This document shows, in pieces, positions 30,985-39,139 of a DNA stretch of 64,000 nt. The first letter of the stretch is position 1; each line of letters starts with the position of its first letter. Origin of the DNA: DAOTTI01 sp034437795 (GTDB lineage Bacteria > Chloroflexota > UBA11872 > UBA12225); assembly GCA_034437795.1 (NCBI GenBank), contig DAOTTI010000022.1:1-64000 (forward strand), read 5' to 3'. The position numbers and the translations under genes were made by a program. Under the pieces are notes generated by a model. It searched no databases. It saw nothing but the letters and a program-made list of their open reading frames with translations, and was not told the DNA's origin.

Positions 30985-31707
30985 ATGATCCCGCTGAGCG
31001 ATGAGAACCCGACCCGTAGCTTCCCCATCATCACCATCGCGCTGGTCGCGGCCAATATCCTGGTCTTCCTGTATGAGCTCTCCCTTGGGCCGCGCACGGA
31101 CGCCTTCATCCGCGCCTGCGCCTTCATTCCGGCGGAGCTAGTTACAGGGCAGGATATCCCGCCCCCCGATTGCGTGCAGCCCCCTTACCTCACCATCCTG
31201 ACGTCGATGTTCATGCACGGGGGCTTCCTCCATATCGCCAGCAACATGCTCTATCTCTGGATCTTCGGCAACAACGTCGAAGACAGCATGGGCGCCATCA
31301 AGTATCTGCTCTTCTACCTCTTCTCCGGAGTGGTCGCGGCCCTGACGCAGACCTTCGTCACCATCACATTTACGCCGCAGACGGCCGACATCCCGAACCT
31401 CGGCGCCAGCGGCGCCGTGGCCGGCGTGCTGGGGGCCTACCTGGTCCTGTTCCCCGGCGCGCGGGTCAAGACGCTGGTGATGCTGGGCTTCTTCCTGACT
31501 ATCAGCTACGTTCCGGCCATGGTCTTGCTAGGGCTGTGGTTCCTGCTCCAGCTCTTGCAGGGGGTTGGCTCCCTGGGCGCCGGCGAGGCCCAGGGCGGGA
31601 TCGCCATCTGGGCCCATATCGGCGGGTTCGTGACGGGGCTGGTGCTGGCTAGGGTGCTCGCCCGCGCCCCTCGCGGCCGGCGGGCCATTCCGGCGTACCG
31701 GTTCTAG
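30985..31707 (+). CDS. Rhomboid-family intramembrane serine protease
   Basis: A polytopic membrane protease (240 residues, about six to seven helices) that cleaves transmembrane substrates. The catalytic dyad is Ser142 in NLGASGAVAG and His211 in WAHIGGF. The HGGFLHIASNMLYLW segment supplies the conserved Asn87. A 40-residue loop after the first helix is typical. The ATG at 30985 has GGAG 8 nt upstream (a GTG at 30976 is possible). It follows galE closely. Confidence 0.92.
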   Translation: MIPLSDENPTRSFPIITIALVAANILVFLYELSLGPRTDAFIRACAFIPAELVTGQDIPPPDCVQPPYLTILTSMFMHGGFLHIASNMLYLWIFGNNVEDSMGAIKYLLFYLFSGVVAALTQTFVTITFTPQTADIPNLGASGAVAGVLGAYLVLFPGARVKTLVMLGFFLTISYVPAMVLLGLWFLLQLLQGVGSLGAGEAQGGIAIWAHIGGFVTGLVLARVLARAPRGRRAIPAYRF

Positions 31708-31717
31708 CGCGGTTTCT

Positions 31718-31781
31718 TCATGCCCGGCCATCCGTTCCGTCTCCCTTTGGGAGAGGGCCAGGGTGAGGGCTCCGCTGGCGC
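31718..31781 (-). repeat. Dispersed palindromic repeat, copy between rhomboid and ddl
   Basis: Reverse orientation: catgcccggccatccg, then gtctccctttgggagag, then ccagggtgagggctccgct. It fills the gap between convergent stop codons at 31707 and 31783, where its hairpin could act as a bidirectional terminator. Confidence 0.75.
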
Positions 31782-31782
31782 G

Positions 31783-32925
31783 CTATCCCGGCTGAGCCCT
31801 ACCGGGCGGGCTATCCGGCGGACTGTTACGCTCCTGCCACCGTTCGATGGCGAGCTGGATGAGCCGGTCGATGAGCCGGCTGTAGGGCAGTCCGGACGCC
31901 TCCCACAGCTTGGGGTACATGCTGATGGGCGTAAAGCCGGGGATGGTGTTGATCTCGTTGACGAGGATCTCGTCGCCGTTGCGGCGCAGGAAGAAGTCCA
32001 CCCGCGCGAACCCGGCGCACTCCAGCGCCTGAAAAGTCTGGATCGCCAGCGTGCGGCAGCGTTCGGCGAGGTCGGGGGGGAGGGGCGCGGGGATAACTAG
32101 CTCTGACCTGCCGTCAATGTACTTGGCGCGATAGTCGTAGAACTCGTTGCAGGGGATGACCTCCCCCGGCACCGACGCCTCGGGATGGTGGTTGCCGAGC
32201 ACCGCCACCTCGATCTCGCGCGCGTCGATGAACGCTTCTACCAGGATCTTCTCGTCATGCCGGAAGGCCTCCTCGATGGCGACGGGCAGCTCTTCGGGGC
32301 CGTGGGCCTTGGTCACGCCCACGCTGGAGCCGAGGTTGGCCGGCTTGACGAAACAGGGAAAGCCGTAGCGCGACGCCTGCCCGAGCACGGCGGCGCGATC
32401 TTCACGCCACTGCCAGCGCCGGAAGACCAGCCAGTCCGCCACGGGCAGCCCGTGGTAGCGCAGGACCTCCTTCATCTTCGCCTTGTCCATCCCCAGCGCT
32501 GAGCCCAGCACGACGGCGCCGACGTAGGGCACGTTGGCGAGTTCCAGGAAGCCCTGCACGGTGCCGTCCTCGCCGTATGGCCCGTGCAGCACGGGAAAGA
32601 CGACGTCCAGCGGCTCCTGGCTGATGCCACGCCCCGCCTCGACGGTCACCAGGGCGCGCGCCGCCGGATCGGCCACCAGCGCCATGGCGGTGGCAGGGTC
32701 GGGGCCATCGCGCTCCAGGAGCGCGGGCTGCGCGTGGCCGGCGAGCAGGGCCCTGGCCCGCGCCGGCGGGAGCCACCGCCCGGTCTTGGTGATGGCGATC
32801 GGCACCACCTCGTACCTGTCGCGGTCGATGGCGTTGAGGATGCCGGCGGCGCTCATCAGCGAGACCTCGTGCTCGGCGCTTCGCCCGCCGAAGATGAGAC
32901 CAACCCGCAACTTACGCTGTGTCAT
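31783..32925 (-). CDS. ddl: D-alanine-D-alanine ligase
   Basis: It joins two D-Ala with ATP to give the dipeptide terminus of peptidoglycan precursors. An ATP-grasp enzyme of 380 residues with IFGGRSAEHEVS at the start, HGPYGEDGTVQG, KPANLGSSVGV and the metal-binding EINTIPGFTP. The start codon at 32925 lies inside the end of rsgA (14-bp overlap), so the two are transcribed together and probably translationally coupled. Confidence 0.93.
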   Translation of the reverse strand: MTQRKLRVGLIFGGRSAEHEVSLMSAAGILNAIDRDRYEVVPIAITKTGRWLPPARARALLAGHAQPALLERDGPDPATAMALVADPAARALVTVEAGRGISQEPLDVVFPVLHGPYGEDGTVQGFLELANVPYVGAVVLGSALGMDKAKMKEVLRYHGLPVADWLVFRRWQWREDRAAVLGQASRYGFPCFVKPANLGSSVGVTKAHGPEELPVAIEEAFRHDEKILVEAFIDAREIEVAVLGNHHPEASVPGEVIPCNEFYDYRAKYIDGRSELVIPAPLPPDLAERCRTLAIQTFQALECAGFARVDFFLRRNGDEILVNEINTIPGFTPISMYPKLWEASGLPYSRLIDRLIQLAIERWQERNSPPDSPPGRAQPG

Positions 32926-34021
32926 AGGCTCCGGCGCGTGCCGCCTCCTCGGTAAACATCTTGACGTAACTGCGGTATCGCCGCGCGTCGATCGCTCCCC
33001 GTTCGACGGCCGCGCGGATGGCGCAGCCGATCTCATCGACGTGGGCGCAGTTGCCGAACCGGCATGTACCCAGATACGGGCGAAACTCGGGAAAGTAGCG
33101 ATCGAGGTCGTCGGGCGAGACCTCCCATAGCCCGAGCTGCCGTAACCCGGGGGTGTCGGCGACGAACGTGCCTTCGCCGAAGGGAATAAGCTGCGCGTAC
33201 CGCGTGGTGTGCACCCCCTTGCCGGTGGCGGCGCTGACCTCGCCCACGCGCAGCCCGAGCCCCGGCTGGAGCGCATTGAGCAGGGTGCTCTTGCCGACGC
33301 CCGACGGGCCGACGACGGCGCTGGTCTTGCCCTGGAGGACGGCCCTGAGCTGCTCCAGGCCCTGGCCGGTGACGGCGCTGGTGCGTAGGACGGCGTAGCC
33401 GGCGCGCTCGTAGACCTCCAGGTCGTGCGCGAACGCCTCGGAGATGCCCAGATCGCACTTGTTGATACACAGGATGGCGGGCAGCTCCTCCGACTCGCAG
33501 GAGACAAGCAGCCGGTCGATGAGCCCGGGGATGGGGTCCGGGCTGGCGGCCGCGAAGACCAGCACCACCTGATCCAGATTGGCCACGATGGTCTGGCCGA
33601 TGGGGACGGTGCCGGAGGTGACCGCCTGGCGCGTCAGCTCGCGCTGGCGCGGCAGGACGTCCTCGATCACGCCAGCGGGCACGGCGGTGCCGGACGTTGG
33701 CGTGAGCTGAAAGCGAACGCGATCGCCAGCGACGACGGGCTCCACCACGTTGAGCCGGCGGACCTCCTTGACGCGCCTGGGCAGGCTCTTGCTCTGCGTG
33801 AAGACGAGGCGCTTGCGCAATCGCTCCCGCAGCGTGCAGCGCACAAGCCGCGGGAGCTGGGGGTCATCGGGCTGGACGTCGTAGATGCCGCTGATGGCGC
33901 GCAGCACAGTGCCGGTCGGGAGGGCGTCCTCCCGAGAGATGTGGCGTGACGCCGCGCGCTCCGGCGGATGCGCGCGTCCATCGCCGTGCGTCGGGTGCGC
34001 CTCCATGTCGTTAGCTGGCAT
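32912..34021 (-). CDS. rsgA: Ribosome small-subunit-dependent GTPase A
   Basis: A late 30S assembly GTPase. The circularly permuted GTPase order is clear: G4 NKCD, then G1 GPSGVGKST, then G3 DTPG. It is preceded by an OB-fold with GDRVRF and followed by a zinc site (CRFGNCAHVDEIGC). The 369 residues include an N-terminal extension of about 40 residues that is His/Pro/Arg-rich and probably disordered. An ATG at 34006 is a second possible start. Confidence 0.92.
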   Translation of the reverse strand: MPANDMEAHPTHGDGRAHPPERAASRHISREDALPTGTVLRAISGIYDVQPDDPQLPRLVRCTLRERLRKRLVFTQSKSLPRRVKEVRRLNVVEPVVAGDRVRFQLTPTSGTAVPAGVIEDVLPRQRELTRQAVTSGTVPIGQTIVANLDQVVLVFAAASPDPIPGLIDRLLVSCESEELPAILCINKCDLGISEAFAHDLEVYERAGYAVLRTSAVTGQGLEQLRAVLQGKTSAVVGPSGVGKSTLLNALQPGLGLRVGEVSAATGKGVHTTRYAQLIPFGEGTFVADTPGLRQLGLWEVSPDDLDRYFPEFRPYLGTCRFGNCAHVDEIGCAIRAAVERGAIDARRYRSYVKMFTEEAARAGAYDTA

Positions 34022-34266
34022 TGGCCAGTCTCTTGGCCGTTCGCATCGGCATGCTCATGGCACTCCTGGTGTCCCCTCGCGGTCATTGCTCGGCTGTGGA
34101 CGCCGGTGGGCGACCCGCGCCTATGGCACGGTAGCACGTGCACGGGCCAGGCGGCACGGCCACCCGTCTGCGTCGCCGGCGGATCGTCGCCGGCGGGAGT
34201 GGTGGCCTGCGCCCATCACGTCTGAAGGTGCCGCTGCGTTGTCATCGAACGGACCAGCCTGGAGTG

Positions 34267-35280
34267 ATGGCCGGGGCTCCGGGCCGGTCACGATTGATCG
34301 ATCGGCGAAGTATCGGTGATGTCACAGTGATCGCGGCCCCTTTTGACGCCGAACCGCAGGATACCGACCGCCCGGGCTGGCACGCGCTCCGCCAGCGGCT
34401 TTTCGGCGAACGCCGCCAGCGGCAGGCAGAAGACCGCCTCATCACTATCCTAACCGAGATCCACACGCGATTGGCCGCCGCCACCGGTGGCCTGGTGCGG
34501 GGGAGCGGCTCAGCCGGCGCGCTCGCGCCGCGGCAGCGGGCGAAGGCGCTGTCTGCCCTGGTGGAAGGGGTGAACGCCCTGCTGCGCTGGCACCGCGACC
34601 AGCTCCTGGCGGCCAGGGCGACTGGCGAGTGGGACGGTGACCTGCCGTCGCCGGCGCGCGCCGCGCTGGCCCGCGCCCAGGAGGAGTGCCCCCTCTTCGA
34701 GGGGGCCCAGGCGTCGGACGAGGTCGAGTGCACCGACGTGGTGGAGAGCGTGGGCCAGCTTCGTGGGGCGGAGGGCGACCGCTACTTCAACCAGGCGCTC
34801 CAGGCGGTGACCGCCATGCTGGAGGTGGCCTACGCGCAGATGGCCGCGGATGCCCCTACCGCCCCCGCGGCCAGTACGCTGGAGAGTAGCTGGCAGGAGC
34901 TCCTGGCGGACGTAGCCGCGCTGGCGGTGCCGCTGGCGCCGGTGGCGGACGAGCGCGGGGCTGCCGGCCCCGTGCCGGTGGTGGCCGCTGAGTCGCTAGA
35001 AGAGCCGGGGCGCGGCGACGAGCAGGGCGCCGAGCCCAGCAGGGAGCGCAGCGAGCCCGGGGAAGAGCCGGGCGGGCTGGAGCAGAGGGCGCAGGAGGCG
35101 GCCCCAGAGTGGCCGGCCGCGCCGGTGGCTACGGCGCCGTGGATCGGACCGATCGAGCCCCTGCCGGCCGCAGGCGAGGCCGACAACGACGACGAAGTGC
35201 TGGCCCCGTCGGCGCTGCGGGCGGCGGTGGCCGGCAAGGAGCGGTTTACGCGCATTGAACTGGTCGAACTGGTGGCGTAA
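34267..35280 (+). CDS. Uncharacterised first gene of the chemosensory array
   Basis: The 337-residue protein has no domain I recognise. Residues about 30-190 look helical and soluble, with an Arg/Gln-rich beginning (LRQRLFGERRQRQ) and a segment with several acidic residues around EVECTDVVESVG. Residues about 200-310 are Ala/Pro/Glu low complexity. The last 15 residues (KERFTRIELVELVA) regain normal composition and may be a docking tail. The start is uncertain: the ATG at 34267 has GGAG 2 nt upstream, and a GTG at 34327 would also fit. It ends 5 nt before the PilG-like regulator, which argues for a role in the same pathway, perhaps as a scaffold or adaptor. Confidence 0.55.
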   Translation: MAGAPGRSRLIDRRSIGDVTVIAAPFDAEPQDTDRPGWHALRQRLFGERRQRQAEDRLITILTEIHTRLAAATGGLVRGSGSAGALAPRQRAKALSALVEGVNALLRWHRDQLLAARATGEWDGDLPSPARAALARAQEECPLFEGAQASDEVECTDVVESVGQLRGAEGDRYFNQALQAVTAMLEVAYAQMAADAPTAPAASTLESSWQELLADVAALAVPLAPVADERGAAGPVPVVAAESLEEPGRGDEQGAEPSRERSEPGEEPGGLEQRAQEAAPEWPAAPVATAPWIGPIEPLPAAGEADNDDEVLAPSALRAAVAGKERFTRIELVELVA

Positions 35281-35285
35281 TAGCG

Positions 35286-35777
35286 ATGGCGATGATCTCT
35301 GATCTGTTGGCAGCACGGCAGGCACGGCGGGCGGCACTGGCGAGCCTGGGGGCATCAGGCGCAGGGCCGGATCCGATCAGACCGGCGCCGCCGCCGGAAG
35401 ACGAGTCCTGGCCCCTGGTGCTGGTCGTCGACGATTCGCCCACCATTCGCAAGATCGTGGAGGTGACGCTGCGTCGCGAGCGGATTCGGGTGCTGGGGGT
35501 TGGCGATGGCCTTTCGGCGCTGGCCGCGATCGCGGACCGGCGCCCCCATCTCATCCTGCTGGACATCACCCTGCCGGGGATGGACGGCTACCAGATCTGC
35601 CAGGTCATCAAGCAACGGCCGGCGTCGAAGCACATCCCCGTGGTGATGCTCAGCGGCCGCGACGGCATCTTCGACAAGATCCGCGGCCGGCTGGTGGGGT
35701 CAACGCAGTACGTGACCAAGCCGTTCGACCCCGTGCAGCTCGTCAAGACCGTATCCAAGCACGTGTCCCAGCACTGA
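35286..35777 (+). CDS. PilG-like response regulator
   Basis: A single receiver domain after a 40-residue variable N-terminal tail. Acidic pocket VVDDSP, phospho-acceptor Asp in LLDITLPGMDG, and the Lys in VTKPF are present. The segment DGIFDKIRGRLVGSTQYVTKP closely follows the PilG type of regulator from twitching-motility systems. There is no output domain, so it would act by protein contact. It follows the unknown gene by 5 nt. Confidence 0.85.
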   Translation: MAMISDLLAARQARRAALASLGASGAGPDPIRPAPPPEDESWPLVLVVDDSPTIRKIVEVTLRRERIRVLGVGDGLSALAAIADRRPHLILLDITLPGMDGYQICQVIKQRPASKHIPVVMLSGRDGIFDKIRGRLVGSTQYVTKPFDPVQLVKTVSKHVSQH

Positions 35778-35825
35778 GACCCTGTGACCACTTAAGACCG
35801 CTGAGACTGAGTGGAGCATGTAACG

Positions 35826-36191
35826 ATGAGGCGCGCCCGAATCCTGGTTGTAGACGATAGCCCGACGGACCTGACGCTGATCACGGCGCCCCTCCTGGCC
35901 CGCGGGTTCGAGGTCATCACGGCCCATGACGGCGAGGAGGCGCTGGCCAAGGCCATCAGCGAGCGTCCGGACGTCATCCTGCTGGACGTGGTGCTGCCCC
36001 GCCAGAACGGCTTTCAGGTCTGCCGCACGCTGAAGCGCTCCCCTGAGACGAGCCCGATTCCGGTGATCCTGGTGACAGGCAAGAACCAGCCGTCGGACCG
36101 GTTCTGGGGGCTGCGCCAGGGCGCGGACGAGTACGTGACCAAGCCCTTCCAGCCGGAGACCCTGGTCTCTAGCATCCAGCGGTTCATCTAG
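35826..36191 (+). CDS. PilH-like response regulator
   Basis: A stand-alone receiver of 121 residues: ILVVDDSPTD, the phospho-acceptor Asp in LLDVVLPRQNG, and SDRFWGLRQGADEYVTKPF, the last resembling PilH. In Pil-Chp systems the second CheY-like protein often serves as phosphate sink or antagonist of the first. The ATG at 35826 follows GGAG. A longer in-frame start 15 nt upstream is less likely. Confidence 0.85.
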   Translation: MRRARILVVDDSPTDLTLITAPLLARGFEVITAHDGEEALAKAISERPDVILLDVVLPRQNGFQVCRTLKRSPETSPIPVILVTGKNQPSDRFWGLRQGADEYVTKPFQPETLVSSIQRFI

Positions 36192-36251
36192 CCCGCCGCA
36201 GGCCCATGGCAGGAGGCCAGGCGGTCAGGACGAGGGAGGACGAGGCAGGCG

Positions 36252-36731
36252 GTGATAGCCGGGGAGCAAACGGCGGGCGCTGGCACGGGAGCTAGGGAGC
36301 TCGCCATCCTGTTCAGGCTGGGCCAGTACACGCTGGCGCTGCCGATGGCGGCGGTGCAGTCGGTGGAGCGCCCGGGACGCTTTACGCCGGTCCCCTTTGC
36401 CGCGCCGTGGCTGCGGGGCGTGACGGCGGTGCGGGGGGCCGTGGTGTCGGTGGTCGATCTCGGGCGCTTTGCCGGCGGCGAGCGGGCCGGTGACGTGCCG
36501 GGGGCGCGGCTACTGGTGACGCACGCCGCCGGCGTCACTGCGGGGCTGCTGGTGGATGGCGTGCACCAGGTGGTGCCGATGCCGGACGCCCTGGCGCCCG
36601 TGCCGCTCCCGATCGGGCCGCTGGCCGGCTGGTGGCGGGGCGCGCTGCGGGCCGGTGGAGAGGTCGTGCCCGTGCTGGACGTGCAGCGATTGTTCGCCTC
36701 GCCCCAATTTCATGCCTACCAGGTGACCTGA
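36252..36731 (+). CDS. CheW/PilI-like coupling protein
   Basis: An SH3-like coupling protein of 159 residues that links the chemoreceptor to the CheA kinase. Matching segments are LFRLGQYTLALPMAAVQSV, LRGVTAVRGAVVSVVDLGRF and GGEVVPVLDVQRLF. It starts at a GTG with GAGG upstream and lies 25 nt before the receptor gene. Confidence 0.85.
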   Translation: MIAGEQTAGAGTGARELAILFRLGQYTLALPMAAVQSVERPGRFTPVPFAAPWLRGVTAVRGAVVSVVDLGRFAGGERAGDVPGARLLVTHAAGVTAGLLVDGVHQVVPMPDALAPVPLPIGPLAGWWRGALRAGGEVVPVLDVQRLFASPQFHAYQVT

Positions 36732-36756
36732 GCGAAAGAAAGTGGAGTAACAGACC

Positions 36757-39054
36757 ATGAACAAGGTGTTGCGGCTCGCCGGCCATGGCCTGGCGGGGGT
36801 ACGGCAGGTGATCGACCTGCGCCGCGGCCAGCTGGCGCCGCGGCTGATCGTGCTCTCCCTGATTGCGGCGGTCATGCCGCTGGCTGCGGCTGTGCTGATC
36901 GGTGGTCAGGGCGCCACACGCGTGCTCCAGGAGCAGGCCGAGACGAACCTCCAGAGCTACGCGGCGTCCATCGCCGGGCAGCTGGAGGCGGCGCTGGCCG
37001 ACCGGCTGAAGGACGCCAAGGTGCTCGCCGCCGACCCGGCGGTGGTGCGGTTCCTGACGACGCCGCCGGAGCAGCGCAACGATGCCCTGCGGGACGCGGC
37101 GCAGGCGTCGCTGCAGCGCTTCCTCGGCTCCGACCCGGCGTACACGATTGGCTTCCTTTTGTCGGACAAAGGGATCGTGCAGCTGTCGACGGACCCGGCC
37201 CTCTTCAACCGGCCGGACCTCTCCTTCCGGGCCTACTTCAAAGAGGCGATGGCCGGGCGGCCGAACGTGTCCGACGTCTCGCTGGGCGTGAATGTGCAAA
37301 GCAGCCCGGCGATGTTCTTCACCGCACCGGTGAAGGATGGGAACGGGACCATTGTGGGCACGGCGACGCTGCGCATCAACGCCGAGGCCATCTGGGCGCT
37401 CCTGGACGGGGCCAAGCTGAGCCCGCGGTCCGTCGTCACCCTGGTGGACCAGGATGGGGTGGTGATCGGGCCGGGCAAGCCCGAGCTGCTGTGGCACAGT
37501 CTCGGCCAGCTGTCGGCCGAGGCGCAAGATACCACCAAGGCGCGCTTCAACTTGGAAAAGGTCGATTCGCTGGGCCTGGCCAGCGTCGATGCGGCGCTGA
37601 AGAAGGCCCAGGCGGGGCTGACGGCGGAGTCGCCGCAGGTCGCCGGCCACGTGCGGTTCCACTTTGGCAGGCCGGGACAGGCGGAGCCGATGGTGGGCGG
37701 GTACGCCTACCTGGCCAGCCGGCGCTGGGCCGTGCTGATCATGCAGCCGGAAGCGGAGTTCCTGATGCCCGTGCAGCGCGCGGCCGCGGGCTCCCTGCCG
37801 GCAGTGGGCTTCGTCGGCTTGCTGGTCGTGGCCTGGGTGGCGGCGGCCGTGACCTACGCCATTCGCAAGCAGTTCCAGCACCCCATCAGGGAGATGCTCG
37901 CCGTCATGGACCTGGTGCGCGCCGGTGAGCTGGACGCCCGCGTCCCGCCCGGCGGCCAGGATGAGCTCGGCCGGCTGGGCGCCCGCCTGAACGAGATGCT
38001 GGACTCGCTTACCGAGCTGGTCCAGACCCGTGAGGAGCGGGACGCGTTGCAGGCGCGGATCCAGCAGCTGCTGGAGGAGGTGAGCACGGTGGCCGAAGGC
38101 GACCTGACCATCCAGGCCCAGGTCACCGCCGACATCACGGGGGCCCTGGCAGACGCCTTCAACTTCATGACCGAAGAGCTGCGCAAGATCGTGGCGAGCA
38201 TCGACTCCACCACGGGGCAGGTGACGGACAATGCCGGCCAGGTCCTGGCGGCGTCGCAGGAGCTGGCCGCCAAGTCGCGGGCGCAGGCCGCGCGCATCAA
38301 GGAGGTCACCGCCGCCGTCGAGCAGATGGCGCGGGCCATCTCCGAGGTATCCGACAACGCGGCCCGTTCCGCCAGCGTGGCCAGCGCCGCGCTGGATACA
38401 GCCGGACGAGGCGGCCAGGCGGTGAGCCAGGTGGTGGAGGCGATGGCGCGCATCCGCGCCAACACGCACGAGACGGCGCAGAAGATCAAGCGTCTGGGCG
38501 AGACCTCGCAGCGCGTGGGCGAGATCGTGCAGCTCATCGAGGATCTGGCCGACCAGACCAACCTGCTGGCGCTCAACGCGGCCATTCAGGCGGCCAGCGC
38601 GGGCGAGCACGGGCGCGGGTTCGCCGTCGTCGCCGACGAGGTGCGCCGGCTGGCCGAGCGCTCGGCCGAAGCGACCAAACAGATCGATAGCCTGATCCAC
38701 GCCATCCAGACGGACACAGCGGCGGCCGTGGCCGCCATGGAGGAGAGCACGCAGCAGGTGGTCACCGGCTCGCGCCTGGCGGACGAGGCCGGGCGGTCGC
38801 TGGAATCGATCCAGTCGGTGGTGGCGGACCTGGCGCGCCTGATCCACGCCATCTCCGAATCCGCCCAGCAGCACGCGCAGACGTCCACCCTGGTGGCCGC
38901 CTCCATGACGGAGGTCTCGTCGGTGACGATGCAGACGACCGAGGGGACGCAGCAGACGGCGGAGCGGGTCAGCTACCTGGCGCGACTGGCCGAGCAGCTG
39001 CGGGCGTCGGTCGCGGCGTTCAGGCTCCCCGGCTCGGCGTCGGCGGCGGCGTGA
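36757..39054 (+). CDS. Methyl-accepting chemotaxis receptor (PilJ position)
   Basis: A transmembrane receptor of 765 residues. Helix 1 lies at about 30-50. An extracytoplasmic sensor of about 290 residues has the look of a double-Cache domain (GVNVQSSPAMFFTAPVKDG). Helix 2 is at about 345-367, followed by HAMP (about 368-420) and a second HAMP-like helix pair before the signalling coiled coil. The hairpin tip that contacts CheA/CheW reads EDLADQTNLLALNAAIQAA near 593-611. No CheR or CheB is encoded nearby. The ATG at 36757 has GTGGAG upstream. Confidence 0.92.
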   Translation: MNKVLRLAGHGLAGVRQVIDLRRGQLAPRLIVLSLIAAVMPLAAAVLIGGQGATRVLQEQAETNLQSYAASIAGQLEAALADRLKDAKVLAADPAVVRFLTTPPEQRNDALRDAAQASLQRFLGSDPAYTIGFLLSDKGIVQLSTDPALFNRPDLSFRAYFKEAMAGRPNVSDVSLGVNVQSSPAMFFTAPVKDGNGTIVGTATLRINAEAIWALLDGAKLSPRSVVTLVDQDGVVIGPGKPELLWHSLGQLSAEAQDTTKARFNLEKVDSLGLASVDAALKKAQAGLTAESPQVAGHVRFHFGRPGQAEPMVGGYAYLASRRWAVLIMQPEAEFLMPVQRAAAGSLPAVGFVGLLVVAWVAAAVTYAIRKQFQHPIREMLAVMDLVRAGELDARVPPGGQDELGRLGARLNEMLDSLTELVQTREERDALQARIQQLLEEVSTVAEGDLTIQAQVTADITGALADAFNFMTEELRKIVASIDSTTGQVTDNAGQVLAASQELAAKSRAQAARIKEVTAAVEQMARAISEVSDNAARSASVASAALDTAGRGGQAVSQVVEAMARIRANTHETAQKIKRLGETSQRVGEIVQLIEDLADQTNLLALNAAIQAASAGEHGRGFAVVADEVRRLAERSAEATKQIDSLIHAIQTDTAAAVAAMEESTQQVVTGSRLADEAGRSLESIQSVVADLARLIHAISESAQQHAQTSTLVAASMTEVSSVTMQTTEGTQQTAERVSYLARLAEQLRASVAAFRLPGSASAAA

Positions 39055-39065
39055 GGGAGGGTAGG

Positions 39066-39109
39066 GATCAGGTGGTGATCAAGTGGTGATCAGGTGGTGA
39101 TCAGGTGGT
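39066..39109 (+). repeat. Four 11-bp tandem repeats before the CheA gene
   Basis: GATCAGGTGGT occurs four times in a row (39066, 39077, 39088, 39099), with one substitution in the second copy, followed by a decayed fifth copy. It sits in the short gap between the receptor stop and the kinase start. The 11-bp period is close to one helical turn, so protein binding to one DNA face is possible. Confidence 0.85.
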
Positions 39110-39139
39110 GAGCGGGTAGACGGCGTGTGAGGTGGACAG

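Noticed and set aside
36535..38874. 779-codon open frame antisense to the chemoreceptor
   Set aside because: No domain, His/Arg/Gly-rich, fully covered by the receptor gene with intact motifs.
39066..39109. CRISPR array
   Set aside because: Units are 11 bp, directly abutting with no spacers, and no cas genes are present.
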